64,000 nucleotides of DNA from Pseudocolwellia sp049933045 (GCF_049933045.1 NZ_CP187926.1:248001-312000); one strand, 5' to 3'; counted from the stretch's first letter, positions 47,562 through 56,961 are shown. The notes: generated by a model from the letters alone, not told the origin. Numbers and translations: made by a program.

Positions 47562-48473
47562 GTGATCACTGAAATTTTATGTAATAAAAAACAAATGCCC
47601 AAAGTTTTGGTTGAAAATAAAATAAGCTTTGCGGGACCTGAATCTGAGCTCAGTATTTATGATACGTATGAGCAAGCTGAGCGTGTGAAATTAAAATCTG
47701 ATCAACTTTTATTCTGCGCTATGGTGTCAGGTAAAAAGGTGATGCATGCCGATAAAAATGATTTTGTCACTGAATTCATTCCACATGAATCTTTTATTAT
47801 GGCGCCTAATCAAACGGTTGAAATTGATTTTCCTATTGCACAATGGGAAGCGCCAACCACATGTTTAGCTATTGAGGTTTCGTTAGATCGCGTTAAAGAT
47901 ACTGCACAACGATTGAATCAACTTGCCCCTTTAGAAGAAGAGTTTGGTTTTTGGGATTATTCTGATCAGTTAATTCATACACATCATAATAATGAAACTG
48001 AAGCCTTACTAAACCGCATTGTACATATTTATACTGAAAACCATCCTGATAGAAACTTCATGATTGATTTAGCTGTATCTGAACTTACGGTTAGACTTTT
48101 ACGCCAACAGACGCGTGACTTTATGCTGAATTTTTGTAATGAAGAACCTGATAATAATGGCTTAAATGCAGTGCTAAATTATATTACTCATCACTTAAGC
48201 GATAGCTTAGACATTAACTATTTATGTAAAGTGGCTTGTATGAGTAGAACTAAGTTTTTTATTCAATTCAAACGTCACTTAGGTTGTACACCTATGGCTT
48301 TTCAACATCAAATGCGTTTGAAAAAAGCGGGGCTATTAATAAAGCACGGTAAACAAATCACTCAAGTCTGTTTTGAATTAGGTTTTAATAACGCAAGTCA
48401 CTTCTGTCGTAGCTTTAAACAGTTTTATGGGATGAGTGCTAGAGATTATAAAACAAGGCACTTAAGCAGTTAA
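47562..48473 (+). CDS. AraC-family transcriptional regulator
   Basis: The 303-aa product has a two-HTH AraC domain at the C-terminus (LNAVLNYITHHLSDSLDINYLCKVACMSRTKFFIQFKRHLGCTPMAFQHQMRLKKAGLLI ... QVCFELGFNNASHFCRSFKQFYGMS). Its N-terminal half is a cupin-like sensor. The GTG at 47562 is chosen because AGAGGAGG lies 5-6 nt before it; an in-frame TTG at 47511 is possible. It is divergent from the aldehyde dehydrogenase with about 135 bp between, the usual layout for aldehyde-responsive activation. Confidence 0.9.
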   Translation: MITEILCNKKQMPKVLVENKISFAGPESELSIYDTYEQAERVKLKSDQLLFCAMVSGKKVMHADKNDFVTEFIPHESFIMAPNQTVEIDFPIAQWEAPTTCLAIEVSLDRVKDTAQRLNQLAPLEEEFGFWDYSDQLIHTHHNNETEALLNRIVHIYTENHPDRNFMIDLAVSELTVRLLRQQTRDFMLNFCNEEPDNNGLNAVLNYITHHLSDSLDINYLCKVACMSRTKFFIQFKRHLGCTPMAFQHQMRLKKAGLLIKHGKQITQVCFELGFNNASHFCRSFKQFYGMSARDYKTRHLSS

Positions 48474-48546
48474 AATTCGCTCAAATAAATGCAGCTAACT
48501 TTAGTGGTAAGTTAAGCACCTTGATTTTTAATTTATATAATACAGG

Positions 48547-49905
48547 TTAAACAAAAACCTTATTTGCCCAACGCGTTAAACCTGCAGTAACACTACCAAA
48601 GTGGTCACCTAACACAATAGGTGTATTTGGAAAGTGTTGCTGGAAGAAAGCATTAAGAACAGGTGACTTTGCTGTACCACCCGTAATAAAAATTACATCG
48701 GGTTGTTCTGAAGATTCTTCTACCGCTTGACGCATTAAGTTAGCAATACCTGTTAATTCACGCTTTATGCCCGTTAATAAGGTATCTCTTGACACCGAAG
48801 TTGCTAAATTTTCATCTAAGTTCTCAAGTGATATCAAAAACTCATCTTGATCTGTTAATGCTATTTTAGCTTGTTCTGCACCGTTAACTAATAGGTAGCT
48901 AAGTCTTTCTGATTGCACTTTTAATAAACGTTTTACTTGTTCTGGTTGTTTTGAATCACGCACAAGTTGATTAAGGAAACGTTGGTTTTCAGCACTGTAG
49001 AATTCGTTCTGTTCGTTTATTTTATTAATCGCAACAGCTTGATAAAATGCATTTACAGGCATAGGTTTGCCTGATTTTAAAAAGCTATTAATACCTAGTT
49101 CAGGCATTATTCCAGCAAGGGCTAAACCAATATCAAAATCGTTACCGCCAATACGTTCACCACTGTGGCTAAGTAAATGCTGAGCTCTATCACTTAAATC
49201 TCGTAACTCAGGTCCCATAAGTAGCATTGAGCAATCGGTTGTTCCACCGCCAATATCTACTACAAGTACTTTAGTTTCTTTGGTTAGACTTGCTTCAAAT
49301 TCAAAACCTGCAGCTACAGGTTCAAACTGAAATTCTATGTCTTTAAAACCTACACGCTTTGCCGCATTAGTTAATACAGTGATTGCTTGCTTATTGCTTT
49401 CTTCGCCTCTAGAGCCTTGAAAGTTAATAGGGCGACCAATAACTGTTTGCGTTATTTCACGACCTAAGTTTTGTTCAGCCAAGTTTTTAATATTAGCCAT
49501 CATCGATGCAACAATATCTTCAAATAATTGAACTTGTTGAGGAAATAAACCGCTAGCGCCTAAAAATGATTTAGGTGACTTAATGTAATAGCCTTCTTCA
49601 GGATCAGCTAAATAAGCTTGTAATGCTTTTTTTCCAAAAAATAAGTCTGATGAAATACCATCTAGTTTTAATTCTCGTAAAACGTTATTACCTTTTGTCA
49701 TTTGTAATTTGCGTTGTAACTGAAATTCTTTTTGCTCTAGTTCGTTTAATTGCTGTGAAAGCCAATTAACAATAACTTCTCTGCTTGGTGCATATAATGT
49801 TGAAGCAACATATTTTCCGTGTTCACCCAAAGATAGAATAGATGGGGTTCCGTTTTGCATTACACCTACTGCGCAATTTGATGTACCGTAGTCAAAACCG
49901 ATCAT
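48547..49905 (-). CDS. yegD: YegD, Hsp70-like chaperone family ATPase
   Basis: This 452-aa protein starts MIGFDYGTSNCAVGVM, an actin/Hsp70-type phosphate-1 motif, with phosphate-2 VLVVDIGGGTTDCSML and adenosine motif VIFITGGTAKSPVL. It is short for Hsp70 and lacks the substrate-binding domain, matching YegD (450 aa in E. coli). Function is not established; a chaperone-like role is assumed. It stands alone, divergent from the peroxiredoxin gene. Confidence 0.92.
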   Translation of the reverse strand: MIGFDYGTSNCAVGVMQNGTPSILSLGEHGKYVASTLYAPSREVIVNWLSQQLNELEQKEFQLQRKLQMTKGNNVLRELKLDGISSDLFFGKKALQAYLADPEEGYYIKSPKSFLGASGLFPQQVQLFEDIVASMMANIKNLAEQNLGREITQTVIGRPINFQGSRGEESNKQAITVLTNAAKRVGFKDIEFQFEPVAAGFEFEASLTKETKVLVVDIGGGTTDCSMLLMGPELRDLSDRAQHLLSHSGERIGGNDFDIGLALAGIMPELGINSFLKSGKPMPVNAFYQAVAINKINEQNEFYSAENQRFLNQLVRDSKQPEQVKRLLKVQSERLSYLLVNGAEQAKIALTDQDEFLISLENLDENLATSVSRDTLLTGIKRELTGIANLMRQAVEESSEQPDVIFITGGTAKSPVLNAFFQQHFPNTPIVLGDHFGSVTAGLTRWANKVFV

Positions 49906-50079
49906 ATGTCGCTCCTGTAAAAAAGTGGCGTAGAATACTGATCATAGCCCTTATGTGCAAGTGATAATTTAAATGTTCCTCCCTAATGTTCTGTGGTATT
50001 AATAGTACATAGTTAGCAATTGGCTGGTATAATTATTCTGGATTATTTACATTTTTAATTATGGGAAGAGGAAGTGACG

Positions 50080-50799
50080 ATGCGGCTATTAATTTTTTTA
50101 TCATTATTACTACCTTTTGTTGGTGTGCAAGCCTATGGAGCTGCGTATTTAAGTAGTGGAACTTCACCTATTGAAGTTGAAGAGATGCCAACTATAAAAA
50201 GAATTAGTTGGACGTCATCTGAATTAAAATTAATGAAAGGTGCGATTGATGATCTCTCTAAAGCAATGCCAAGTCCTGGTATTCAAGTAGGGGAACAAGC
50301 ACCTGATTTTTCATTAACAAATGCTCAAGGTAAGTCTGTAACTCTATATGACGAGTTAAAAAAAGGTCCTGTTGTTTTAGTTTTTTATCGAGGAGCATGG
50401 TGTCCTTACTGTAATATGCAATTACGCTCTCTGAGAAAAAATTTACCCCTATTCAAGCAATACAATGCACAACTTCTAACGGTTACGCCACAAACGCCAG
50501 ATAGATCTCAAGCTCAATTCAAAAAAGAAGGTTATCCTTTTGAAGTACTCAGTGATTTAGATTACGAAGTACTTAAAGGTTATAAACTTTATTACGAGTT
50601 ACCAGAAAACCTTATTCAATTATATAAAAAACATAATATCGACATTGTTAGATTTAACGGCGAAGGACGAACCGCTTTACCTGTGCCAGGAACCTTTATT
50701 ATCGACAATAAAGGAGTGGTAAGGGCTATGATGGCTCAAACAGATTATAAAGTGCGTATGAAAACATCTGACATTGTTCATGAATTAGAATTGTTGTAA
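50080..50799 (+). CDS. Exported peroxiredoxin-like (AhpC/TSA) protein
   Basis: The 239-aa product has a signal peptide (LLIFLSLLLPFVGVQAYGA) and a thioredoxin-fold redoxin domain with FYRGAWCPYCNMQLRSLRK: a peroxidatic-type Cys within WCPYC. The later VPGTFIIDNKGVV carries the cis-Pro region. It belongs to the peroxiredoxin-like family with a CxxC-like site. It probably acts as a periplasmic peroxidase or thiol oxidoreductase. ATG 50080 follows GAGGAAG by 6 nt. The next gene starts 6 bp later. Confidence 0.85.
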   Translation: MRLLIFLSLLLPFVGVQAYGAAYLSSGTSPIEVEEMPTIKRISWTSSELKLMKGAIDDLSKAMPSPGIQVGEQAPDFSLTNAQGKSVTLYDELKKGPVVLVFYRGAWCPYCNMQLRSLRKNLPLFKQYNAQLLTVTPQTPDRSQAQFKKEGYPFEVLSDLDYEVLKGYKLYYELPENLIQLYKKHNIDIVRFNGEGRTALPVPGTFIIDNKGVVRAMMAQTDYKVRMKTSDIVHELELL

Positions 50800-50805
50800 T
50801 CAAAG

Positions 50806-51225
50806 ATGAAAAAAATAACATGGATTTTAGCTGTATTTATTTCTCTTAGCTCCTGTAGTCACAGCCCTGATCGTTTACAGCCTTTTACCAGTGATGGTTG
50901 TAGCTCTTTTCCTGATGGTACTTTTAAGCAAAAAGAACTTTGGCTTAATTGCTGTGAAAAACACGACTTTGATTATTGGAAAGGCGGAACCTATGAAGAT
51001 CGCGTTGTATCAGACAACAACTTAAAACAATGTGTATCTGAGGTTGGCGAACCTGAAGTTGCTTTATTAATGTTAGCTGGCGTAAGAGTTGGCGGTACAC
51101 CTTATTTACCTACAAGTTTTAGATGGGGATATGGCTGGTCTTACCCTAAAGGTTATGGCGAATTAACTCTGCAAGAATTGAAGCAAGTAGAAGAGTTATC
51201 AAAGGCTATTCAATCTGAAAAATAA
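50806..51225 (+). CDS. Lipoprotein with phospholipase A2-like CCxxHD motif
   Basis: The 139-aa product has a lipoprotein signal peptide (ILAVFISLSSC, acylated Cys17). The mature part has SDGCSSFPDG followed by NCCEKHDFDYWKGG, which resembles the phospholipase A2 active-site helix (CCxxHD with catalytic His-Asp), and several Cys that could form disulfides. Enzymatic activity is not certain. It is almost fused to the exported peroxiredoxin gene, so the two probably work in the periplasm or outer membrane together. Confidence 0.72.
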   Translation: MKKITWILAVFISLSSCSHSPDRLQPFTSDGCSSFPDGTFKQKELWLNCCEKHDFDYWKGGTYEDRVVSDNNLKQCVSEVGEPEVALLMLAGVRVGGTPYLPTSFRWGYGWSYPKGYGELTLQELKQVEELSKAIQSEK

Positions 51226-51301
51226 TTAGGCTGTTAACTCATCATTCGATATTGAGTCATAGGGCACTTATTAAAATAAAAATTTATAAGAATGTAATCT
51301 A

Positions 51302-51328
51302 ATAACTTAAATAACTTAAATAACTTAA
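51302..51328 (+). repeat. Three 9-bp tandem repeats before a ribosome site
   Basis: ataacttaa is repeated three times directly before gaggg, the Shine-Dalgarno of the next gene. Slippage could alter the leader but not the spacing of the ribosome site to the ATG. Confidence 0.8.
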
Positions 51329-51337
51329 GAGGGATAC

Positions 51338-52267
51338 ATGGCTTTTATAAAAATATCAAAAACACTTATCCACTTCATTTTAATTCCTCTTTTGTCATAT
51401 AGCAGTTATTCCTTTAGTGAGGGTAAAGAGCAAAGTAAAGTTACCGTTATATATCCTGATGTAAAATCTTCGTCTAATAATGTATTCCCAGAAATAGTAA
51501 AAGGTATTAAGTCAGCGTTTAAAGGTGAGGTTATTACACTTAAGCTCCCGCAAAACTTTAACAGTAAAGACATTATAAGTAGCATTACCACACAACAAGT
51601 TATTGCTCTTGGGAAACCAGGATTGGTTATTGGTAAGGAAGTTAACCATAACAAACTTGTTGTATTGGGCGCTTTACCTGTAATAGCGCATAACATGTCA
51701 GGTATTAGTTCAATGGCATCGCCTCAAAGCTTGTTTGAGCCTTTAAAAACTTTAGCGCCTAAAGTACAAAACATAACCGTTGTTTACAGTAAGTCGTCAG
51801 CTTGGTTGATGGAAGACGCTAAAAAAGAAGCTAAAAGAATCAATCTCCACTTGAATGCTATTTTAGTTGATGACTTGCAGATGGTGGTGAAAACCTATGA
51901 TGATTTTTTTCAAACAACAGCCTCCGAAAATACTGTTTTATGGCTACCTTTAGATCCAATTTCTGTTAACGACACTATTATAGTGCCTACGTTACTTGAA
52001 AAAGCTTGGAACAATAAAGTGACAATTATCTCGAGTACACCTTCACATGTTAAACGAGGTGTTTTATATGCAACGGTGCCAGATCATATAAGTATGGGAC
52101 AGCAATTAGCTATTTTTATGCAAAAGATTGAAAATAAAAATATATCATCTATTGTTAAAGCATTAAAAACCATTAAGTTAGCCATAAATTTACGCACAGC
52201 AAAACATTTAGGCTATCAATACTCACAAAGTAAAATAGAAGAGTTTGCTTTCACCTTTCCTGAATAA
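51338..52267 (+). CDS. Periplasmic substrate-binding protein (ABC_sub_bind-like) paired with sensor kinase
   Basis: The 309-aa product has a signal peptide (ending SYSFS) and a two-lobe periplasmic-binding fold resembling the PF04392 ABC_sub_bind family: VTVIYPD at the start of lobe 1, QNITVVYSKSSAWLMEDAKKEAKRI opening the second lobe, LWLPLDPISVNDT and DHISMGQQLAIFMQKI. There is no permease or ATPase nearby. The histidine kinase starts 11 bp downstream, so it likely serves as a ligand-binding partner of that kinase. Confidence 0.78.
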   Translation: MAFIKISKTLIHFILIPLLSYSSYSFSEGKEQSKVTVIYPDVKSSSNNVFPEIVKGIKSAFKGEVITLKLPQNFNSKDIISSITTQQVIALGKPGLVIGKEVNHNKLVVLGALPVIAHNMSGISSMASPQSLFEPLKTLAPKVQNITVVYSKSSAWLMEDAKKEAKRINLHLNAILVDDLQMVVKTYDDFFQTTASENTVLWLPLDPISVNDTIIVPTLLEKAWNNKVTIISSTPSHVKRGVLYATVPDHISMGQQLAIFMQKIENKNISSIVKALKTIKLAINLRTAKHLGYQYSQSKIEEFAFTFPE

Positions 52268-52278
52268 ACGTATTTAAT

Positions 52279-53841
52279 ATGATGAAATTTAAAGCCTCTA
52301 AGTTCTCAGAGCGAAGTATAAAAGCACAAGTGGTTACTTTTATCGTTATTGCGATCACCGTTATGATTTTTGTTATTAGTTTTGTTACCTCCTCATGGAT
52401 TAATCAACAGTACCGACACTTAATGCTAACCAATGCTATGCAATTAACTGAAGGTTTAGCTAAGCAGGCGGTGTTCTCGGTTTTGTCGGGCTCAGAACAA
52501 AACGCTCAAGAAGCGATGGAGCAAGTTCAAGGTTTTGAATCGGTTTCGGCAGCACGAATTCTGTTGGACGGTTACGAACCTTTTATTAGCCGAGGGGTAT
52601 TCCCTGAAAGTGTTCGAGTTGAGCATACACATTGGCTAAGCACACAAGTCTCTATTGAAACAGATGAACATTGGTTTATCATTTCTCCTGTTATGGTGAA
52701 GCTTGCCTTAGAAGATGCAGAAAATAGTTCTGAATTTGATAATAATCATATTTCTCATGAAGTGATTGGTTACGCAGAAGTGCTTTATAGTAAAGCACCG
52801 CTGATTGAAGCACAGAATCAGGTAACTTTACTTATCGCCGCTATTGGTTTGGTGTCTATTGTTTTATTCAGCGTTATTCTTCATTTAGGCTTAGTTAAGT
52901 TATTTATTCCTTTACGTAATTTGTCGGTAACTATGCAATTAGCTGAAACAACTCGAGAGTATGTATTTGCTGAGGATACAGGCGCTCAAGAAATTAAAAG
53001 CATGGCAAACGCCTTTAATAACATGATGAAAGTTTTGCAGAAGCAAGGTAACGACATAAAACTGCATCGAGACAGACTTGAAAGTGAAGTTAAAGAAAGA
53101 ACAATAGAGCTTGTTGGTGCCAGAGATGCGGCTATAAAGGCGAGTCGCCATAAGTCTGAATTTATCGCTAATATAAGTCATGAGCTTCGAACACCTATTC
53201 AATCTATTATTGGTTATGGAGAACTTGTTACTGAAGAATTAGAACAAGAAGGGCACATTGGTTTAATTAATGATATGGACCGCATAGCTAACAACTCTCA
53301 GCGTTTACTCGGTATTATTAATAGCCTACTCGATTTAGCTAAAGTTGAATCTGGGAAGATAGACATCTACCTCACAGAAGTTAATATTGAAAAGCTTATT
53401 TTAACGGTAAGAGACACTATCTCACCGTTAGCCTCCAAAAATAACAATCAGTTTTCGGTTATTCAAAAACAGTCGCATGAGCTATTTTCTACAGATAAAG
53501 AAAAGTTAGAACAGGTACTTATTAACTTGTTGGGTAACGCTTGTAAGTTTACTCAAGAAGGTGAGATTACGTTTACCATAGAGAACACAGATACTGATAT
53601 ACAGTTTATTATTAGCGATACCGGTATAGGGTTAAGTACAGAGCAGCAAAGTTATATTTTTGAAGAGTTTCGTCAAGTTGATTCAAGCCAATCAAGAAAA
53701 TTCAGTGGTACAGGGTTAGGGCTAGCGATATCTAAAGTCTTTATTGAATTAATTGATGGGACTATTTCGGTTGAGAGTGAATTAGGTTCAGGTTCTGTAT
53801 TTGTGGTGACTTTACCTATTTATAGAGCTGAGGTTAAATAG
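52279..53841 (+). CDS. Membrane histidine kinase with HAMP domain
   Basis: The 520-aa product has transmembrane helices at about 18-40 and 183-205 around a periplasmic sensor of about 140 residues. HAMP is at 206-258, followed by a short coiled coil. HisKA carries His301 (SHELRTPIQSIIGYGEL). HATPase_c has the N box (INLLGNACKFTQEG), DTGIGLS and GTGLGLAIS. No receiver is fused, so a separate response regulator is needed. The convergent double-REC GGDEF-EAL protein is the nearest candidate. Its stop codon overlaps the loop of a 15-bp hairpin. Confidence 0.92.
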   Translation: MMKFKASKFSERSIKAQVVTFIVIAITVMIFVISFVTSSWINQQYRHLMLTNAMQLTEGLAKQAVFSVLSGSEQNAQEAMEQVQGFESVSAARILLDGYEPFISRGVFPESVRVEHTHWLSTQVSIETDEHWFIISPVMVKLALEDAENSSEFDNNHISHEVIGYAEVLYSKAPLIEAQNQVTLLIAAIGLVSIVLFSVILHLGLVKLFIPLRNLSVTMQLAETTREYVFAEDTGAQEIKSMANAFNNMMKVLQKQGNDIKLHRDRLESEVKERTIELVGARDAAIKASRHKSEFIANISHELRTPIQSIIGYGELVTEELEQEGHIGLINDMDRIANNSQRLLGIINSLLDLAKVESGKIDIYLTEVNIEKLILTVRDTISPLASKNNNQFSVIQKQSHELFSTDKEKLEQVLINLLGNACKFTQEGEITFTIENTDTDIQFIISDTGIGLSTEQQSYIFEEFRQVDSSQSRKFSGTGLGLAISKVFIELIDGTISVESELGSGSVFVVTLPIYRAEVK

Positions 53842-53857
53842 GTAACCTCAGCTCTAT
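53822..53857. terminator. 15-bp perfect hairpin between converging signalling genes
   Basis: atagagctgaggtta (53822-53836) pairs exactly with taacctcagctctat (53843-53857) around a 6-nt loop that overlaps the kinase stop codon TAG. No T-run follows on either side. It may stop convergent transcription by structure or protect mRNA ends. Confidence 0.65.
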
Positions 53858-53880
53858 GTGGTGTGTGCCGTCACTGCTTA

Positions 53881-56397
53881 CTAAGTTTGTTTATTTTTAT
53901 CTATGTCTATTATGTTCATAGGCTTAGCAATATGGTACCCCTGAGCAAAATCTACGCCTAATTCATCTAACATTTTCAACGTTGCTTCATCTTCCACAAA
54001 CTCTGCAATAGTATGTTTGTTTAATGCTTTAGCTGTTTCATTTATGGCTTTAACTAAAGCAGCATCTGTTGCATCTTTAAGCATATCTTTTACGAATGAA
54101 CCGTCAATTTTTACATGCTGAGCAGGTATTTGTTTCAAATAAGTAAAAGTACTAAAGCCAGTGCCAAAATCGTCAATAGCGAAGCTACAACCTAAGTCAT
54201 TTAATCGGTTAACTAAACGTTGTGTACCTGTAATATTAGTTAAACTTGCGCTTTCTGTTAATTCAAACATGATACGAGAAGGTTCTATATTATATTCAGT
54301 TAACTTTTCTTCGACATAAACGACTAAACGATCATCTGAGAATGCTTGAGCTGATAGGTTAATCGCTACTTTTTCTAGTAAAGTGTATTGAGACATTTGT
54401 TTAAACGCCGCATCAATTACATGGCGATCGAGAATATTCATGTCGCCTGCCTTTTCTAAGTACGGAATAAAACTATCAGGATAAATAAGTTTATCATCTA
54501 CTGTGAGCCTTACTAGGGCTTCGTAGGATTCTGTCTCACGAGTTTTTACATTAATTATAGGCTGGTAATGTAATACAATATTATCATCACTCAATGCCTT
54601 TCTTAGTTTTTGAGCCCATTCAAAACTTTGCTTAACTTCGTCACTTAATTCATCTTCAATTGTAAAGGTATGAACACGATTTCGACCTCTATCTTTTGCG
54701 ACAAACATCGCAATATCAGCTTGCTGCAAATAAATGTCACTTGATAAAGCGGTACCGTCGATAGATGAAATCCCTATACTACAACTTACTTTGTATACTT
54801 GTTCGCCAAATCTAAAGCTTGCATCGGCAATGGTTTTACATATTTTAAGTGCAAACTTTTGTGCATCTTCGATGTCTGTATTTTGCAAAATAATGGCAAA
54901 TTCATCACCACCTATACGGCATAAATAGTCGCTTTCACGTATTCTATCTAGCAGTAATTGTGATATTTCTTTTAATACCAGATCACCTTGTTGATGACCT
55001 TGTGAGTCGTTGATCACTTTGAAGTTATCTAAATCTACATAAAGCAGTGAGTTTGCGGTTTTAGTTCTGGCAGCTGTTTGAGAAATATTAACGAGTACAT
55101 CATCAAAATAATATCGGTTATGAATACCTGTTAATGTGTCATGAAAAGCAACATGTTGAAGTTTTTCTTCTGCCTTTTTTCGCATAGAAATATCATCAAT
55201 AGTTCCTGATAATCCCATTATTTGGGTGTGTCTATCATAAAAAGAAGAAAGGGTAAGTTCACACCAGAAGCTTGAGTGGTTTGAGGTTTTTAATTTAAAT
55301 TCTAAAACCTGCTTTTCTTTTCTACCATCTAATAAAGAGTGATATGTTTCGTTAAGTACTCTTTTTATGTGGTTGCTTGAATCATTAACATATTCTATGA
55401 AGGGTTTACCCATGCTTTCGGGTATTAAAAATCCTGTCGTTTGCACCCATGCATTGTTTAAAAAAGTGATATCACCTTCAGAGCTTAGCTCTATAACTAT
55501 ATTATTTAAGCTATTTAAAATACGGTAATGGACTTTAGCGAGAGACTCAAACTTTACTTGTTCTTCTGCCAATGCACGTGTTTTAGCTAAAAATTGTTCA
55601 TTAGCTATAAGGTAATCTTCACGCTTTTCAGCAATGCTACAAACCTTTCTTAACTGATCCGCTTTAAAAGGTTTTTGAATATAATCAGAAGCGCCTTTTT
55701 CTAGCATTAATTCAGCTAAATCAGCATTACCATGTGCTGTCATTGCAATAACAGTTTGATTGGGAGCGATAGCAATTAAATTATCTAACACTTCATCGCC
55801 CGACATGCCTGGCATCATAATATCTAACAGAACAATGTCGTATGAATTCTCTTTAAATTTTTCTAAAGCGATTAAGCCATTTTCAGCTAAATCAATATCA
55901 TAACTGTGCTTTAACATACGATCTATTAACTGAGCAGTATCATGAGTATCTTCAATAACCAGTATTTTCGTTCTTTGGTTAAGATTGTTTTTCCCACTTT
56001 GTGTGTCATCAATAACACTTAATAGGGAGTAGATTTCTTGGAAAGCGACAACTTTATTAATATCAAATGTTTTAGCCGTAGTTTCAGCAATACGTTCACT
56101 GTGGCTTTCGGTGATCAAAATGATAGGGGTATTAGGATTATCTGACAGCATACCAGAGCGAATTAACCTCGCTAGCCTCCAGCCATCTACATTACCTATT
56201 TTTACTTCAGTGATAACCACATCAATTTTTTTTGAGCGCAGAATATTAATAGCTTCAATACTATTTTTAGCATAAATAGCAGTTAAGCCACTGTCTGATA
56301 AAATAAAATTAATTTTATTAATAACTAACTCATTAGAGGTAATGATTAATAAGATTAACGGTTTGCTACTAGAAGATACTGCTTTTATTAATTCCAA
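53881..56397 (-). CDS. REC-REC-PAS-GGDEF-EAL cyclic-di-GMP signalling protein
   Basis: The 838-aa product has a first receiver (about 12-130) with Glu64 instead of the phosphoacceptor Asp (VVITEVKIGNVDG). The second receiver (about 144-258) has Asp192 (IVLLDIMMPGMSG). A PAS domain covers about 290-405. The GGDEF domain has intact GGDEF at 496-500 and an I-site RESD at 487-490. The EAL domain has YEALVRL at 625-631, and DDFGTGFSTFTYL is present. Both catalytic motifs look intact, so it may make and/or break c-di-GMP. It converges on the kinase gene. Confidence 0.92.
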   Translation of the reverse strand: MELIKAVSSSSKPLILLIITSNELVINKINFILSDSGLTAIYAKNSIEAINILRSKKIDVVITEVKIGNVDGWRLARLIRSGMLSDNPNTPIILITESHSERIAETTAKTFDINKVVAFQEIYSLLSVIDDTQSGKNNLNQRTKILVIEDTHDTAQLIDRMLKHSYDIDLAENGLIALEKFKENSYDIVLLDIMMPGMSGDEVLDNLIAIAPNQTVIAMTAHGNADLAELMLEKGASDYIQKPFKADQLRKVCSIAEKREDYLIANEQFLAKTRALAEEQVKFESLAKVHYRILNSLNNIVIELSSEGDITFLNNAWVQTTGFLIPESMGKPFIEYVNDSSNHIKRVLNETYHSLLDGRKEKQVLEFKLKTSNHSSFWCELTLSSFYDRHTQIMGLSGTIDDISMRKKAEEKLQHVAFHDTLTGIHNRYYFDDVLVNISQTAARTKTANSLLYVDLDNFKVINDSQGHQQGDLVLKEISQLLLDRIRESDYLCRIGGDEFAIILQNTDIEDAQKFALKICKTIADASFRFGEQVYKVSCSIGISSIDGTALSSDIYLQQADIAMFVAKDRGRNRVHTFTIEDELSDEVKQSFEWAQKLRKALSDDNIVLHYQPIINVKTRETESYEALVRLTVDDKLIYPDSFIPYLEKAGDMNILDRHVIDAAFKQMSQYTLLEKVAINLSAQAFSDDRLVVYVEEKLTEYNIEPSRIMFELTESASLTNITGTQRLVNRLNDLGCSFAIDDFGTGFSTFTYLKQIPAQHVKIDGSFVKDMLKDATDAALVKAINETAKALNKHTIAEFVEDEATLKMLDELGVDFAQGYHIAKPMNIIDIDKNKQT

Positions 56398-56889
56398 ATT
56401 CTGTCAAACCATTTGATTAGAGTTCATTTATATTGATACTTTTTATTAACGTAAAATAATGAAAAGTTCATTACAAATAAAATTAAGTTAAATAAAGTTT
56501 ATTTTTTATACTTATATAGAGTAAGTTTTATTGCAATATAGATCTATATAATAACGGCAGTTTTACCTATTAAAATTGTTTTAACTTAGCTTAATATATT
56601 AAAAGTTAAGTTCTTAATTATAATTATAGTTCAGTTTTATAAACTATCCAGTTAGACAGCTTTATATTAGGAGAATAATATAAAATAGAGTGCTTTTATT
56701 TAGGCATATTTTAAAAAATACGAAATAATTCTTTTTTTAATTTTTGAGTTAACAATAATTCATAGTGAGTAACTTTTTTACTTAAAAATATAAAAAGTTA
56801 CTAGTTGTTATTTTTGTTTTTTATATCAGTAACTTAAAAGTCTACTTTTTCTAAAGTTACAAATAAAATAAAATAAAGTGATAAAAAAC

Positions 56890-56917
56890 TTGATACTGTA
56901 CGATCATACAGTATACT
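56890..56917 (+). promoter_or_regulatory. recA promoter with LexA (SOS) box
   Basis: TTGATA (56890-56895) and TATACT (56912-56917) are 16 bp apart. The spacer and flanks contain TACTGTACGATCATACAGTA (56894-56913), which holds CTGT-N8-ACAG, the gammaproteobacterial LexA box. Repression by LexA and SOS induction are expected. The preceding 56398-56889 is a very AT-rich gene-free stretch with no clear structure. Confidence 0.92.
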
Positions 56918-56961
56918 TCTCCCATCAAAGTGAAAAAGCACTTAAACCCCTGGAGCAAATT

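Noticed and set aside
56878..56961. 28-codon N-terminal extension of RecA
   Set aside because: It would start inside the AT-rich leader and run through the LexA box and -10 element; the ATG at 56962 has a proper ribosome site and standard RecA N-terminus.
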